Under the pieces are notes generated by a model, which worked only from the letters and a program-made list of their open reading frames with translations, searched no databases and was not told the DNA's origin. The translations under genes were made by a program, and so were the position numbers. A stretch of 64,000 bases of DNA from Dimargaris cristalligena (Eukaryota; Kickxellomycota; Dimargaritomycetes; Dimargaritales; Dimargaritaceae). Within the stretch, counting starts at the first letter, position 1. Every line of letters begins with the position of its first letter. This document shows, in pieces, positions 23,960-34,569 of this stretch. The stretch is from contig JANBQC010000022.1 in the NCBI GenBank assembly GCA_027576995.1, positions 44,900-108,899 on the forward strand, written 5' to 3'.

Positions 23960-24372
23960 GGTGGATAGTCGCGTGGCAAGTGTAAAGGGGGAAAAGAACT
24001 GAATGCGGCAACTACAGTTGTGGAGGTCGGGCCAAGTCACATATGCTGTAGGGCGTTTCAAAGTCGACGGACCCAAGTGACTCGCCGCCACCACGGCCCA
24101 CGCTGGACCAGTCATTGTCACGCGGTACAACCAGTGGGTGAATGGGCGAGTGCCCTTTTCTGACTATAGCCCACCAGCGTTTTTCCAGGCACAAAGTATT
24201 AGAGAGAGGCCCTCGGAAACCGAAACCTCTTCCTTCATTATATGGTGCTGTCCTTTACTCTTTCCTATAGTTATAGCCCGAGCTAGCGTCCGGGACTAGG
24301 AGTGTTTTACTCCACCTTGTTATCTTCGTGCATTTCTGCATTGCTCTTCCCTTGGTTCAGTTGCCCAACCCC
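23960..24372. promoter_or_regulatory. Shared divergent promoter, PsuG–PfkB and DUF218-like genes
   Basis: The start codons of the two head-to-head genes are 413 bases apart, so both promoters must lie here or overlap the transcribed leaders. The right-hand part (24,230–24,370) is T/C-rich, as is typical before plus-strand starts. I cannot identify a specific factor site. Confidence 0.5.
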
Positions 24373-26167
24373 ATGAGTGTCCACATTCGCATCAGCACCC
24401 CTAATAGCCTGGATGACAGCCCCGTTGTGAATCATATCCGCTACGGCCGCAACCAGGCCCGCATCGCCCGCTTCAAGAATTTAGTCCGTCGTTTTGTCCG
24501 CACCCGACTTCGAAGCCGGCCCTGGTTCTACGCCTCGCTTCTCGCGCTCATTCTGCTGGTCCTCTACTGGATCTTCGTGCGCCGCGCCTGGACCCCTCTA
24601 CCCAATGGCTCTGACTCCGCCCTGAAGGAGGGCCCTTCCTCCAGTCCCCCCCGGCCCGGCCGAGGCCCCTTCATGGCCAACTACCAGCTCAGTAACCAGC
24701 AGCTGGATGCCAAATACCAGAATCTGACCGAGCTGGTGGTGGTACCGGGGCACGCCGTGTTCGCCGGAAATAGCCACAGTCCCACTGATATTCACCTGGC
24801 CGATGCGTGGTCACTCGAGGGTTTTCAGTCGGCCCGGGACATTGTCGATTTTCTTACCCATATTCAACGGGGCGCGGATTTGATGACAAACACACCGGGG
24901 GCCCTCTTAGTGTTTAGCGGAGGCCAGACCAAATTCCGGGCCGGGATGCGTAGCGAGGCCCAGAGTTATTGGGTAAGTCGATGCATTCCGTCTATCCTAA
25001 CCACCGCGAGATTCCTACACAGCCTCTGCCAATAGATCCGCAAAATGGGTAGACTAATAAAACTACCTCTAGCTTGTACTTGCGCTGCTCTATTAACCAT
25101 GCATCCCCCGTATGGCCTTCCCTTGGCTCTTCTTCAGGAAATCGCACAGGGGCAAAACTGGGTACCCCCGATCGACATGTGGCGGGCTACCACCGAGGAG
25201 TTCGCTCGCGACTCCTTTGAGAATATCATGTTCAGTCTGTGTCGCTTCTACGAGCTCACCGCGCACTATCCCGTCAAAATCACCGTCATTAGCTACCAGT
25301 TCAAGCAAAATCGCTTCGAAACCCTGCACCGAACCGCCCTTAAAATCCCTGAAACTAAGTATGTTTAAACCGGTATGGACCGCGATTTGCCCCAGGGCCG
25401 TTGGTTTCAGCCGGATAGATTCATTTTATGGCCATATGGTTTGGTCATTTGGGTGCACCCGCTCTTCTAATTGCCGATCTATCTGTATCTTCTGCCATAT
25501 CATTGACTACGGTATACTAGGTTCAGCTATGTACCCTTGCCCATTGAGAACCCGCCCGATCCGGTCAAGGCTAAAGGAGAGGTAATTATTACCTGACGTG
25601 TGCTTCGGTGGAGTACCACACCCTCTCCCCTTCACACACACAAATGAACGTGCAGGTATCGATATGGACACTAAGACTCGGGAGAACCTATGGGCTGGCT
25701 AAGACTAACTTCTTTGGATAATATCCTTTTATTTGTCGTATACGTGTATTCTCTAAAACTAGATGAACAACGCATTTTCTCTATTCCAAACGGATCCCTA
25801 CGGTTGCGACGGGGCTCTGCTCGAGAAAAAGGGACGTCGGAACCCCTTTCATAGACAGTAAGTGGGCGTGGTAGTGATGTTGCCGGGTCGCAGCCCTCTG
25901 TGTAGATGTTGCTACTACTTACACGGGATCCCTATCCAACAATAGCTCCTTCCCCTAATGACCTAGGCTAATATGCTAATAATTTAATTTGGCCCATATT
26001 GAACTTTTCCCCGCCCAATCCACCCGGATTATATGCCCTATAGCCATCCATATCGGGAGAGCTGCCCTCACCTCAGGGACCTATTCGACTACTGCAATGG
26101 TCCCAACAAAACCATTTTTTCCAAGCTTTTGCCTTGGGAGGAGGCGAGCGAGCCCATCAACCAATAG
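24373..26167 (+). CDS. YdcF/SanA-like (DUF218) single-pass membrane protein
   Basis: Five exons: 24373–24972, 25138–25358, 25521–25581, 25763–25857 and 26044–26167, giving 366 residues with all phases consistent. A basic N-terminus is followed by one helix at residues about 51–69 ([19 protein letters not shown]), predicting a type II anchor. The DUF218 core follows, with [30 protein letters not shown], and downstream [11 protein letters not shown]. Short exons 3 to 5 supply [33 protein letters not shown] and [17 protein letters not shown], which are the conserved ends of this fungal family. The family is uncharacterised in fungi; bacterial SanA/YdcF relatives act in envelope biology or bind S-adenosylmethionine. 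I infer a membrane protein with a lumenal or external catalytic-like domain, not a specific reaction. Confidence 0.85.
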
Positions 26168-26491
26168 TGTAACTTATACAGTCGGATAAAACCGAGCGTC
26201 TTTTCGAGCCATGTTGAGTATTTTATCTGTGCATTAACTAATAGAAATGGTATCCAGCGGCTGTAGAATATATAGGCCGTTAGGCAATGGACTAGGGCCG
26301 TTTTGACTGCCCCCTCATTTAAAACATAGTATTAATGAAAGATGTATTTATAGGTAGGGTGGTGGGAGGGAGTCAGTTGACGTAATATCGCCGTAATTAT
26401 TGGTTGATCCAATTGAATACTGTCGGCCCGCCGAAGTGGAAATGAGCTCGGGAAGGGGGGAGACATTGTATGGCAAGGGTGCCTCTAGACT
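26168..26491. other. Convergent spacer
   Basis: A 324-base AT-rich region between two convergent genes. No coding frame is seen. Confidence 0.5.
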
Positions 26492-27283
26492 TTAGCGATA
26501 CAGGCATTTAATGCCCTTAGCCAGGACTACGGCAACGATGCCCGAGTAGACGGCCAGGGGGATACTCGAGCCCTGGGCTTTGTAGTAGAAGCTGGTAAGC
26601 GGGTTATGGCAAATTAGGGCCAGGGGGGAGTCACAGGAGGTGGCCTGGGCGCGCCGTTTCTGATCCTTGTGGACCAGGTAAAGGTCCTCCAGCCCGTCGC
26701 CCACTTCCACGGGGATTTCTTCGTAGGAATTGAGGTGGGACCAGCCGTCGGCGCCATTGCGGAACCAGGCGACCGTGGAGCGAATGGAAACGGTCAGCAG
26801 TTTGGTCGTGAATAGGCCCAGCAGTACATCGCGGGTACGGTAGCCGTGGTACAGGTTGAAATTCATCAAATGCTGCAGGGTGGGAGCGCGGTCAGCAATC
26901 CAGCGGCCGACCTCCAGGACGAGGTCCCGGCGAACCACCAGCAGTCCAAACAGGAGGGCCGAGTCCAGGGCCAAACTCATGGAGCGACGGGACGTGGCTA
27001 GTTTCTCCTTAACCTCTTTGATTTGGCGTTGGAGGGGCTGGCACTGAGCTGGTACGTGGATGACCGACAGGTTCTGACGGGCGGCTTCGGCCACGTCCTG
27101 GGGGTTCTGGCAATAGCTAACACAGACCACCGGACGAGGTAGGGTGATGTGGCTGGCGGCGGCCTCTTCCTCCGTCGGAGCGGGCATCATAGAGGACAGG
27201 GCAGCCACCAGATCCTTGGTCTCCTGGTGACTGAGGGCCTCTTCGCGGGCGATGCGGATATCGTAGTCTTTGGAAGCACTCAT
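26492..27283 (-). CDS. Unrecognised membrane protein
   Basis: I do not recognise a family. The 263-residue frame starts at the ATG at 27283 (MSASKDYDIRIAREEALSH). The frame is open further upstream, but a GTAAGT donor at 27460 and a CACCCAG acceptor at 27302–27301 mark a 160-nt intron in the 5' leader ending 17 bases before this ATG, so the upstream frame is probably removed. The protein has a charged N-terminal third, a PLQRQIKEVKEKLATSRRS amphipathic stretch (about 82–102), a hydrophobic segment at about 104–118 (LALDSALLFGLLVVR) and a second at the extreme C-terminus (about 241–257, IPLAVYSGIVAVVLAKG). The C-terminal helix followed by KCLYR would suit a tail-anchored or two-helix organelle membrane protein. 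No catalytic motif is apparent. Confidence 0.75.
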   Translation of the reverse strand: MSASKDYDIRIAREEALSHQETKDLVAALSSMMPAPTEEEAAASHITLPRPVVCVSYCQNPQDVAEAARQNLSVIHVPAQCQPLQRQIKEVKEKLATSRRSMSLALDSALLFGLLVVRRDLVLEVGRWIADRAPTLQHLMNFNLYHGYRTRDVLLGLFTTKLLTVSIRSTVAWFRNGADGWSHLNSYEEIPVEVGDGLEDLYLVHKDQKRRAQATSCDSPLALICHNPLTSFYYKAQGSSIPLAVYSGIVAVVLAKGIKCLYR

Positions 27284-27562
27284 GGTGTCGTAAGGAGTAT
27301 CTGGGTGGTTGGAGGGGAACCCCGAAAGCGGGTAAGCCAGAGACGGTGGAATAACGGTTAGAAAGGGGAGCGTGGGCTGGCAAGTGCTCATAGGAGGGGC
27401 CTGGATTTGAACTATCCCAAGCAACGCGTGGGCAGGGCCAAGGTGGCTCTAGGGACTTACCAAGTGGAGTATGCGGCGGTGGAGGAGATATAGTTCAAAG
27501 GGAGCGCAAGGAAGGCGAGGTAAGGAAAAGGAAAGGAACAGAAAGGTAAAGAGAAAGAAAGG

Positions 27563-27574
27563 GAGAGAGAGAGA
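27563..27574. repeat. (GA)n dinucleotide repeat
   Basis: A short GA repeat within a purine-rich stretch, equivalent to a CT tract on the coding strand of the minus-strand gene's leader. Confidence 0.8.
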
Positions 27575-27913
27575 GTGGGCTGGTGCTGGAAAGGGATTAA
27601 GTTAGACCAGCAGGTGAGACCTCCGCTGGGCGCCCCCTGACTACGTTGCGAGAGTATAATGAAGTCACTCACTACTATAGGAGAGGAGGGGGGGGCTGTA
27701 TGCGCGCACTCACGTTGAGGGGTTACTGTTGTATGCGCCCTCTCTTTCTCTGGCCCCAATTGAACGAGGGGCTCTCCCTTGAGCTAGTTCAGACGAAGCC
27801 GTATAGTATAGCATAGTAGCTGGTGGCCAAGGGAACTCCCCGATCATATGCATGATGCATACATACATTGTATTTATGGCATTATGAGCCAAGCGTAGTT
27901 TTATAACAAGTAG

Positions 27914-27929
27914 TATATATATATATATA
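27914..27929. repeat. (TA)8 dinucleotide repeat
   Basis: Eight TA units in the divergent intergenic region. Confidence 0.85.
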
Positions 27930-28500
27930 GGATGGTGGTGGGGAGCCTCCAACCCTCTAACATTCTATGCGCATTAGCTCTGATTAAAGACGAAGCCTTA
28001 CGGCCCTACAAACCGCGTTGTAGAATAAAACCATTCCCTAGCCTTGTTCTTTCCTTTTAACTGCCCGATGGTGTTGTTGATATATGGTTAGGAGGAATTC
28101 CGCCCCCCTTTTTTTTTGGTCGCAATCGGTGGTGCGAACCACTTACCACTCTACCCATTGAAGCCCCCGACGATTCGACAACCCTAAATAAAAATCCTTG
28201 ACTGGGTCAAGAAGTATCGGCCACTGTGTGGTCCAAGCCCCACAATCCAAAATATCCACTGGGAATCAATCTCGTCCAGGTGGTTGGTGACCGTGACTGT
28301 CAGCTGCGCACTCCTCTATTCGAAAATCATTCGGGTCTGCGGTAGTCCTTAATATTTTGGGTCACTCAGGTAAAGTAGAGTATTATTTAAAGTGAATCTA
28401 AGGCAGGCGCGACCTTTTGGTCATATTTGCCATCCACAGGGTTTAGGTCGCTCAGAGAAGAAGTACCTGTTTTTAATTTTGGGGGCTGTATCTTTTGACC

Positions 28501-28525
28501 AAGTCAAGTCAAGTCAAGTCAAGTC
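28501..28525. repeat. (AAGTC)5 pentanucleotide repeat
   Basis: Five perfect tandem copies of AAGTC, followed by a partial sixth. It lies about 300 bases upstream of the choline transporter-like start codon. Confidence 0.95.
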
Positions 28526-28829
28526 AGGCCAGGCGGGAGGGGAGCGGGGGTGCCTTTTTCAAGTAGTATTATTTCTGGTGGTGCTTTACGTATTATTGCC
28601 CTAGCCCTCACCCAGCCGAGGGAAACGTAAGTTGCTCTCCATCCCCCTGATATGGCCCCTCTAATTCCTAACTTGCTTTACTTCCTTGACCTTTCTCGGT
28701 GTTTATTCCTTTCTTGCCCGCATCCCTTCCCCCTGCCCTAGCCAACCAAGTCGTCACTTCAGCTTACCCAGTGACCACCACCATTCTCGCACAGCCCTTT
28801 GCATTCCAGCCCCGACCCAGGTTCCAGCC

Positions 28830-31576
28830 ATGTCTTCTGCCCCCCCTCCTATACAACCAACTTCGTCGCGGTCGTCCATCAGCGACCCACCCACGGTACC
28901 TCCCGGCATCCCTCCTCTCCTATTTAACCCATCCGCCTCCCGTACGCTCGTGCCCATGTCCATTAAACCCTTCGACCCCCGGTCGCATCTCGGCCTCCCC
29001 AATATTCCACCACTGCTCAATTGGATGGACGCCCCGTCGGTGTCCCCAGACCTCACCAGTACTGCCAATACGCACGAACTCCACCATTCGGCCAGGTTAC
29101 CCGTGAAATCCCTTCCCCAGGACCCCGGCGTAGTAATGAGCGAGCCTGCCCCTCTACTACCCGACATTCCATCCATTCCCGAGTCCGCCCAAGCCATGGA
29201 GGTAAGTATAGTGCTCCACGCCGTTCGCCTACCCGACTGGGCATTCTGTAGTCTGGCGCATCTCTCTATTTACCAGCTCCGTTCCATTTGTGCCACACCA
29301 CGACAGCCTGCTTATTATAACCCCCCTTCTACTTCTTCAATCTCACCACGGATATAATCTGAATAGCCCCCATCCCAGGCCACCCACCTGAACCAGCTCC
29401 AACGCACCCGCCGCTGGTTTGACCACGGTTTCTGGCAAATTTACGTTATAACCATGGTCACCTTCCTGGTCACTGGGTTGTATGTCTTCTTCACCACGTA
29501 CTCCACCACCCTGACGCCGGGTCGGGAGAACCTCCTGTTCGTTAATTTCAAAGACGCCATTGGCCTCATTTTCTTCTTGACCGTGGTATCCACTGGTCTG
29601 GGCATCTTATGGCTCATTTCGCTGAGGTACTACGCCGAAAAACTGGTCTGGGTTACCATTATCCTCGTACCCGTCGTGAGTTTCTTCACCTCCTTCGCCG
29701 TGATATCGTACGCTGCTACCACTTCCTCTGCCCACGACACTATCACGTTCCAGACTAGGTAAGACGTGCCGTCGGTGCTTTCCCAGACTACCATGCGTCA
29801 CTAACCCATACGGTTGGTGCCTCCGTTGCTGCACCCTGTTTAGGGGGTAGGCCCCACCAAACATTTGGACTACTCTAACCTCAGTCTACCCACCTATCCG
29901 CTCGATAACATCGCCCTTCAGCTATTTAATCGGTGCCCTCGTCTCTTTCGCCATTGGGACCGCCCAGTCCGTTTACATTGCGCGCCGACGAGAGCAGATC
30001 CACCGGGCCATGAAGGCCGTCAATCTGGCGTGTAGCGTTCTGACTAGCCATCCGGAGCTGTTCGCCCTGGCCATCCTCCTCCTATCGGCTTATGTGCTAT
30101 TCTTAGTCGTTTGGCTCATTTTTTTCTCCCGGGTAATCCTACTCATCCCCTTCTTTCCCGGTAAGTGCTATGCCCAGGCGATTAACAGCTCGGGTTTCGC
30201 TGCTGCTAAGCCGTATGTCGCCCCACCTGGGACATCTCTTTCTATCACTAGATGATTAACCTCTTCTATTATCCCTTGCCAACGGCCCGGTCGTCCTTCT
30301 GGGTCGACGATTTCAATCCATGCAGGTACTCCCTACAACCTGGCCATGCCGGTCGTGCTCCTGGGCCTCTTTTACTGCTTTGTATTTACCTGGACTACAA
30401 GTATCTTCACCAACCTCCTCCGCATCACCATCGCCATGGTGGTTGCTCAGTGGTATTTTTATCGACACGAGGATGAGCGCTTGGGAATCAGCGGCTGTAC
30501 CCAGGCCGCCTTCCATCTGGCCGTTTCCGACTTTAAGGGTTCGATTTGCCTAGGGGGCCTGGTCCTTGCCGTGGCCCAACTGGTGGGTGGTGCGACGCAC
30601 TACCTGCTTTTGGTAAGTGGGATTACATCGTTGATAACGGTCCAAGAGCCCCTACTACATGTAGCATATCCCCACCCGACCGCTCTTTAGTTTCTCGTTG
30701 AATGGCTTGGCCCCTTCGTCATCCAGGTATTAACCCTGGTTTGGCCGTCGATTTCCCACTAACCAACTGTCCCATATGATTAGATCCTACGGCCGCTCCG
30801 GATGTTCCCTTTTACCCTAATCGCGTGGCTTTTCCGCCTATTGGAGAAACTACTGGAGACGCTATCCAGCTTTACCGTCGTTTATGTGGGCGTAACCGGT
30901 AAAGGCTTCTTCACATCCGCCTATACCGTCTCCAACCTGATGAAACGTAACTACGTCTTTTCCGTGCGCTCCGGTAAGTCACGAAGGTTCCTTGGTGGTT
31001 GCTTCTAAGATGCTTTGGTGTATCTACAGCGGCCTGCCCTCCGTTAAGCAATTTCGACTTTGGGAAGGTGTCGTGTCCGATTTCTAGGGGGGCTTGACTT
31101 ACCCATTTAGTATACTGTTTGCCTATTTCTGCCCCTACTGTACCAATTCTAGCCCTCGTGATTGGAAATCTACTGAGTGTCACTTCGACAACCTTGGCCC
31201 TCACAACCGGATGGACCATGTCATATATTTCATTCAGTGACTTTCATATGAAATACCCCTACCTACCCGGGGTTTTCGGCGTGGCCATTTCCTGGATCAT
31301 CTTTCAATTCTTTGGCCATATCCTTGTAAACACGTAAGTTCAACTTCTAACCCCAAACACTCGCCTTATCCGCCGATTTCTTTATCAGGTCTATGCCCCC
31401 TCTTTTTTCTATAGCTCCTTGAATACTAACTTCTAATCGCCCTATATTGTCCCTTCGTGTAATCCGCCAGTATTGAGGCTACCCTAGTTTGCTACGCCGT
31501 GGATCTAGATACGCGGACGGTTCATTCAAACGAGGCCCAGCGGGCCTTTGAAGATCCCGGTTCCTCGATGGCTTAA
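28830..31576 (+). CDS. Choline transporter-like (CTL/PNS1 family) membrane protein
   Basis: Seven exons: 28830–29201, 29379–29758, 29922–30160, 30326–30612, 30784–30973, 31153–31333 and 31471–31576, giving 584 residues with every junction in phase. Residues 1–130 are a Pro/Ser-rich cytosolic domain, followed by about ten membrane segments, beginning with VTFLVTGLYVFFTTYSTT after RTRRWFDHGFW. Family landmarks are TPYNLAMPVVLLGLFYCFVF, VVAQWYFYRHED, GSICLGGLVLAVAQLV, VTGKGFFTSAYTVSNLMKRN, and near the end IEATLVCYAVDLDT, matching the DTLLVCFAxD motif of SLC44/PNS1 proteins. For exon 3 the AG at 29883–29884 would break the frame, while the AG at 29920–29921 fits exactly. Relatives are about 540 residues and sit in the plasma membrane. 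Choline transport is shown for some animal members, but yeast Pns1 substrate is unproven. Confidence 0.88.
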
Positions 31577-32573
31577 GCAGCCGAAGTCTTTCTATACTCC
31601 CCTTTACCGACTTGATCACAACACCCTGCCCACCCCCTCTTCCTATACGTTATAGCATAGCCGCATGATATAAATGAAACGTGTCGGTGCCTGTACAATA
31701 ATCCTATAAGCGTCTGTTATACAATGGTCAATGGGCATTGTAAATTCCACTGTAATATCCCCCACCTTTTCCGTAGCGTTTGATCGTCTGTCTATTCAGC
31801 CAACGACCCGCCTTAATATTAGCCTCGCCTTTCGCTTCCCTTTTCCTTCCCGGGCTTTACTCGTGCATTAGTAATAAACCATGCCGTATCACACAGTTTA
31901 ACCTGGATCAAGGTCCAATGTGGGATTGATTGGTGATTTCTGGCATACTAGTGTCGAGGTTCCCGATCCGGGGGCTCATGCAACGCCGAGGAGCGGTCAA
32001 TACTATGGATTGAAGGAGAATGGGTGGACATGTAATCCCAGGCCTGATACGTCCTCATTCAGGCAGTCGCCTAGTGGCCAGGCCCAGATACCGGGGCAAA
32101 ATGAGCTAGGCCCGATTCGACGGAAATAGACCTACGGTGGTCTGACTAGGTGTACGACTGGCCTTCCCTAACTGCACAGGCACATGCACGGGCTAATGTT
32201 TTGTTTCTTCACCCGCCCTCAATGCTCAAATCCAGGACCATTATCCCCTGTATACATTGGCCTATAATACCGCAACTATTTACTCCCCCATGGTTAGGAC
32301 TGAACTCCAGTACTACGCTTTGCTTGAAATGCGAGGGTGGTATTCTTCCAAATTCATTGAGTTTATTAGGTACGGCCAATGGCATGGCTTATGTCCCCGT
32401 TGCATAAACACGAAAAAAAATCGCGACAGAGCCCGCTAAATAGACTTATATGGTAGTTTACAATTGAGTCGCCAAAAAGCCAGCTCGAACCTCAAGTAAA
32501 CCAGTATTATCCGTTGAAGGGGATACGGTCGGGCGAGGCGGTTAAGTCGAACGGGTGGCTGATCTAGAAGCCA
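31577..32573. other. Convergent gene-free spacer
   Basis: About 1 kb between the 3' ends of the choline transporter-like and coiled-coil genes. Short open frames (31,920–32,129 and 32,150–32,439) lack coding character. No repeat was recognised. Confidence 0.5.
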
Positions 32574-33881
32574 TTAAATGACAAAAGCTGTGCGATTTTC
32601 ACACACCGAGCAGGGGTATATGAGTGGGAGGACGGGCGCGGAAAATAACGGCTCGCCCGGGGGCGCTGTTTCGGGATGGTCGGGTAGCGGCGCAGGTGGG
32701 GGTAGCAGGGCCGTTGTCAAACCAGTCTCACCCAGGTGGAATGGATCATGTTTAGCGGACACGTGGTTGGCCGCCGAGGAAAAAGCAGCCAATTTGGGCG
32801 AGTCCGCGGGAACAAAGATATCGGCGGAAGCAGCAGGGTCGGTGGGAGGGGAGTCCCGGCTATATTCTGGTTGTGACTGGGGAGAAAGTCCGTGGCCCTT
32901 GGGTGGCAACCCTTCCGAGGGAGAGGGGTCTTGGTGGGCCAGACTATTAAAGAAATCGACGGCCGACGGCCGGTTTCCTTCGGGAAGCAAAGGGTCCGCC
33001 AGTGGTGCCGGCGGCGAAGAAGCGGGCGCCGGTAGGGCCGACTGTAGAGTATTTTCGCTGTTCGCGGGGGTTTCCTCGAATGTGGCTGTAATTTTGGGTG
33101 AAGTCATAGGCGGCGTCAGGTCCGATACCAGAGGTTCGGATTCCATAACGGTTTCGACAATAGTGGTTGTGGTGGCTGCAGCCAAGTCCGTGCCGGAAAG
33201 GGGGGTGCAGATGGAGGGCAAATCCACCACATCTGTCTGGGCCAGGGAAACCGCCGGCGGTTGGTCGGAGGGCGAGGATGTGGGTCGTCGCTGAGAAGAG
33301 GACGGAGGAGAAACAGGCCCCGCCCTGTCCCCTTGGTGAACCGGGGACTGGGTCGGTGAGCCGGACAGGGCATCGCGCTTTTTGGCCTGCTTCACGCGGA
33401 GGGTTAATTCGATGTTGCGTTTCTTGAGCTCGGCAATTTGGGTTCGGGCGGTAGCGAGCTCGCATTCCAGGGCTTCGAGAGTGGCCGTGGTAGGCCGGGT
33501 GGTTAATTGGTCGGCCAGGTCGGTGGCGCGGTCCAGCAGGGTACGCCGCTCCTGGTCCCACTGCGCTTTGCAGTCGCCCAATCGGGCCTGGGCTTCGGTT
33601 AACTGGGTTTCGAGCTGCGTTCGCTCCGCTTGGAATTGGGCCTCCCCTTCCTGGCCGCCGACGGTCGGGTACGTGGAGGGGGGTTCCGCCTGGGCTAGGT
33701 CTTGGTGTTTCAGCTGTAGGTCGGCTAGCTGAGTTTGAAGGGTGGCCAGGTTGGCCTGGTATTCTTCCTCCCGCTGCTTCTGCGTACGGAGCGCGCTCTG
33801 CAGCTTGGCGGCCAGGGCAATGTTCTTTTTCTTTAGGGTCGACACTTGGTCGGCCGCGGGGGAGAGTGGGGGGGACTCCAT
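32574..33881 (-). CDS. Coiled-coil protein with disordered Ser/Pro-rich tail
   Basis: Single-exon frame of 435 residues from the ATG at 33881 (MESPPLSPAADQVSTLKKKN). The frame stays open upstream, but only TTG is available there and the residues look like leader. Residues about 14–195 show long heptad-like stretches rich in Gln, Glu, Leu, Ala and Lys (AELKKRNIELTLRVKQAKKR ends this part), broken near residue 75 by a Pro/Gly patch. From about 200 to the end the chain is Ser/Pro/Thr-rich and probably disordered, with many SP and TP sites. I recognise no domain or enzyme motif. The last residues (CSVCENRTAFVI) might be an unspliced read-through, so the true end is uncertain. It is head to head with the separase gene, 688 bases between start codons; a partnership is not shown by sequence. 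Confidence 0.75.
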   Translation of the reverse strand: MESPPLSPAADQVSTLKKKNIALAAKLQSALRTQKQREEEYQANLATLQTQLADLQLKHQDLAQAEPPSTYPTVGGQEGEAQFQAERTQLETQLTEAQARLGDCKAQWDQERRTLLDRATDLADQLTTRPTTATLEALECELATARTQIAELKKRNIELTLRVKQAKKRDALSGSPTQSPVHQGDRAGPVSPPSSSQRRPTSSPSDQPPAVSLAQTDVVDLPSICTPLSGTDLAAATTTTIVETVMESEPLVSDLTPPMTSPKITATFEETPANSENTLQSALPAPASSPPAPLADPLLPEGNRPSAVDFFNSLAHQDPSPSEGLPPKGHGLSPQSQPEYSRDSPPTDPAASADIFVPADSPKLAAFSSAANHVSAKHDPFHLGETGLTTALLPPPAPLPDHPETAPPGEPLFSAPVLPLIYPCSVCENRTAFVI

Positions 33882-34569
33882 GGCGTTGTTTGGCAGGCGC
33901 AGGTCGGAGAGGTATAGGGCTGAGGGAAAGGGGCTGTAGATGGGGAATAGGCGAGTCAACAAGGGCTTCCGGTATACTCTAGACCATGTTGTACTGGTAT
34001 AGGAACAGAATGGGAATTACAAAGGCTGAAGGGGTTTATTCAAAGACTAGCAGTTCTATATGGCCTGGAGGAACGAGGTGGGCCCTGGTCTCAGATGGTG
34101 ATGGTGCTTCAACGGGCTAGGCGCCCTGTCTCCGCAAGTGGGGCTGACAGTCCCCCCTTCTCCTTCAATTTCCCCCGAGCGGTGTGGAACAAGGAGCTCC
34201 AAAGGCGCTAAGCGTCACGTGATGGTTTAGTTTGCTATATCCCTCTATTATACCACTCCCCAAGTGCATATATCATCATTATCAACTCGGCCTATAGGCG
34301 TTCAGTTTCGTACTTTAGGCATGTATAGACACATACACAAAAGCTCCCTTTGGCTTATTCGTAAGAAGTCAGCCCTCACGATAAAAACTTTGGGTTTCCT
34401 GTGGGTAGTAAGTAGGGGAAACTCCGCTGGTTCTGGCCGTTTTTTCTTTACCTTTATCCTTCATTATTGACGTTGGTCAATTCTATTTACTCATCCCTTC
34501 AGTCGCAGCTCTCCTCCATTCACCGGCCACTAGGAACCCGTCTATTGTCGGAGTTGTGGCCTTCTGTCT
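33882..34569. promoter_or_regulatory. Divergent upstream region, coiled-coil and separase genes
   Basis: This 688-base region holds the promoters of both genes. The outer parts are T/C-rich on the respective coding strands. A CACGTGATG core at about 34,217 is a possible bHLH-type (E-box) site; that is an inference from the core sequence only. Confidence 0.4.

Larger units (their letters stand above)
27284..28829. other. Divergent upstream region with simple repeats
   Basis: This lies between a minus-strand gene and the plus-strand choline transporter-like gene. The left part (27,461–27,760) is purine-rich on the plus strand and is the likely leader of the minus-strand gene, including its leader intron at 27460–27301. 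A (TA)n tract is at 27914–27929 and an AAGTC pentanucleotide repeat at 28501–28525. The right part (28,680–28,829) is C/T-rich and is the leader of the transporter gene. No further gene is seen. Confidence 0.5.

Noticed and set aside
27457..27759. 100-codon frame upstream of the unrecognised membrane protein
   Set aside because: It is low-complexity translated C/T-rich leader ending at a GTAAGT donor; read as 5' untranslated sequence.
28110..28190. tRNA-like sequence with a GGTTCG box on the minus strand
   Set aside because: The ends pair only with wobbles, and no proper D-arm or anticodon arm can be drawn.
29759..29812. Micro-exon at 29787–29812 in the choline transporter-like gene
   Set aside because: It would need a 28-nt intron and a poor donor; a single intron to 29,921 fits the phase without it.
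32578..33294. 238-codon plus-strand frame
   Set aside because: Antisense of the coiled-coil gene; Gly/Ser-rich composition reflects the complementary strand.
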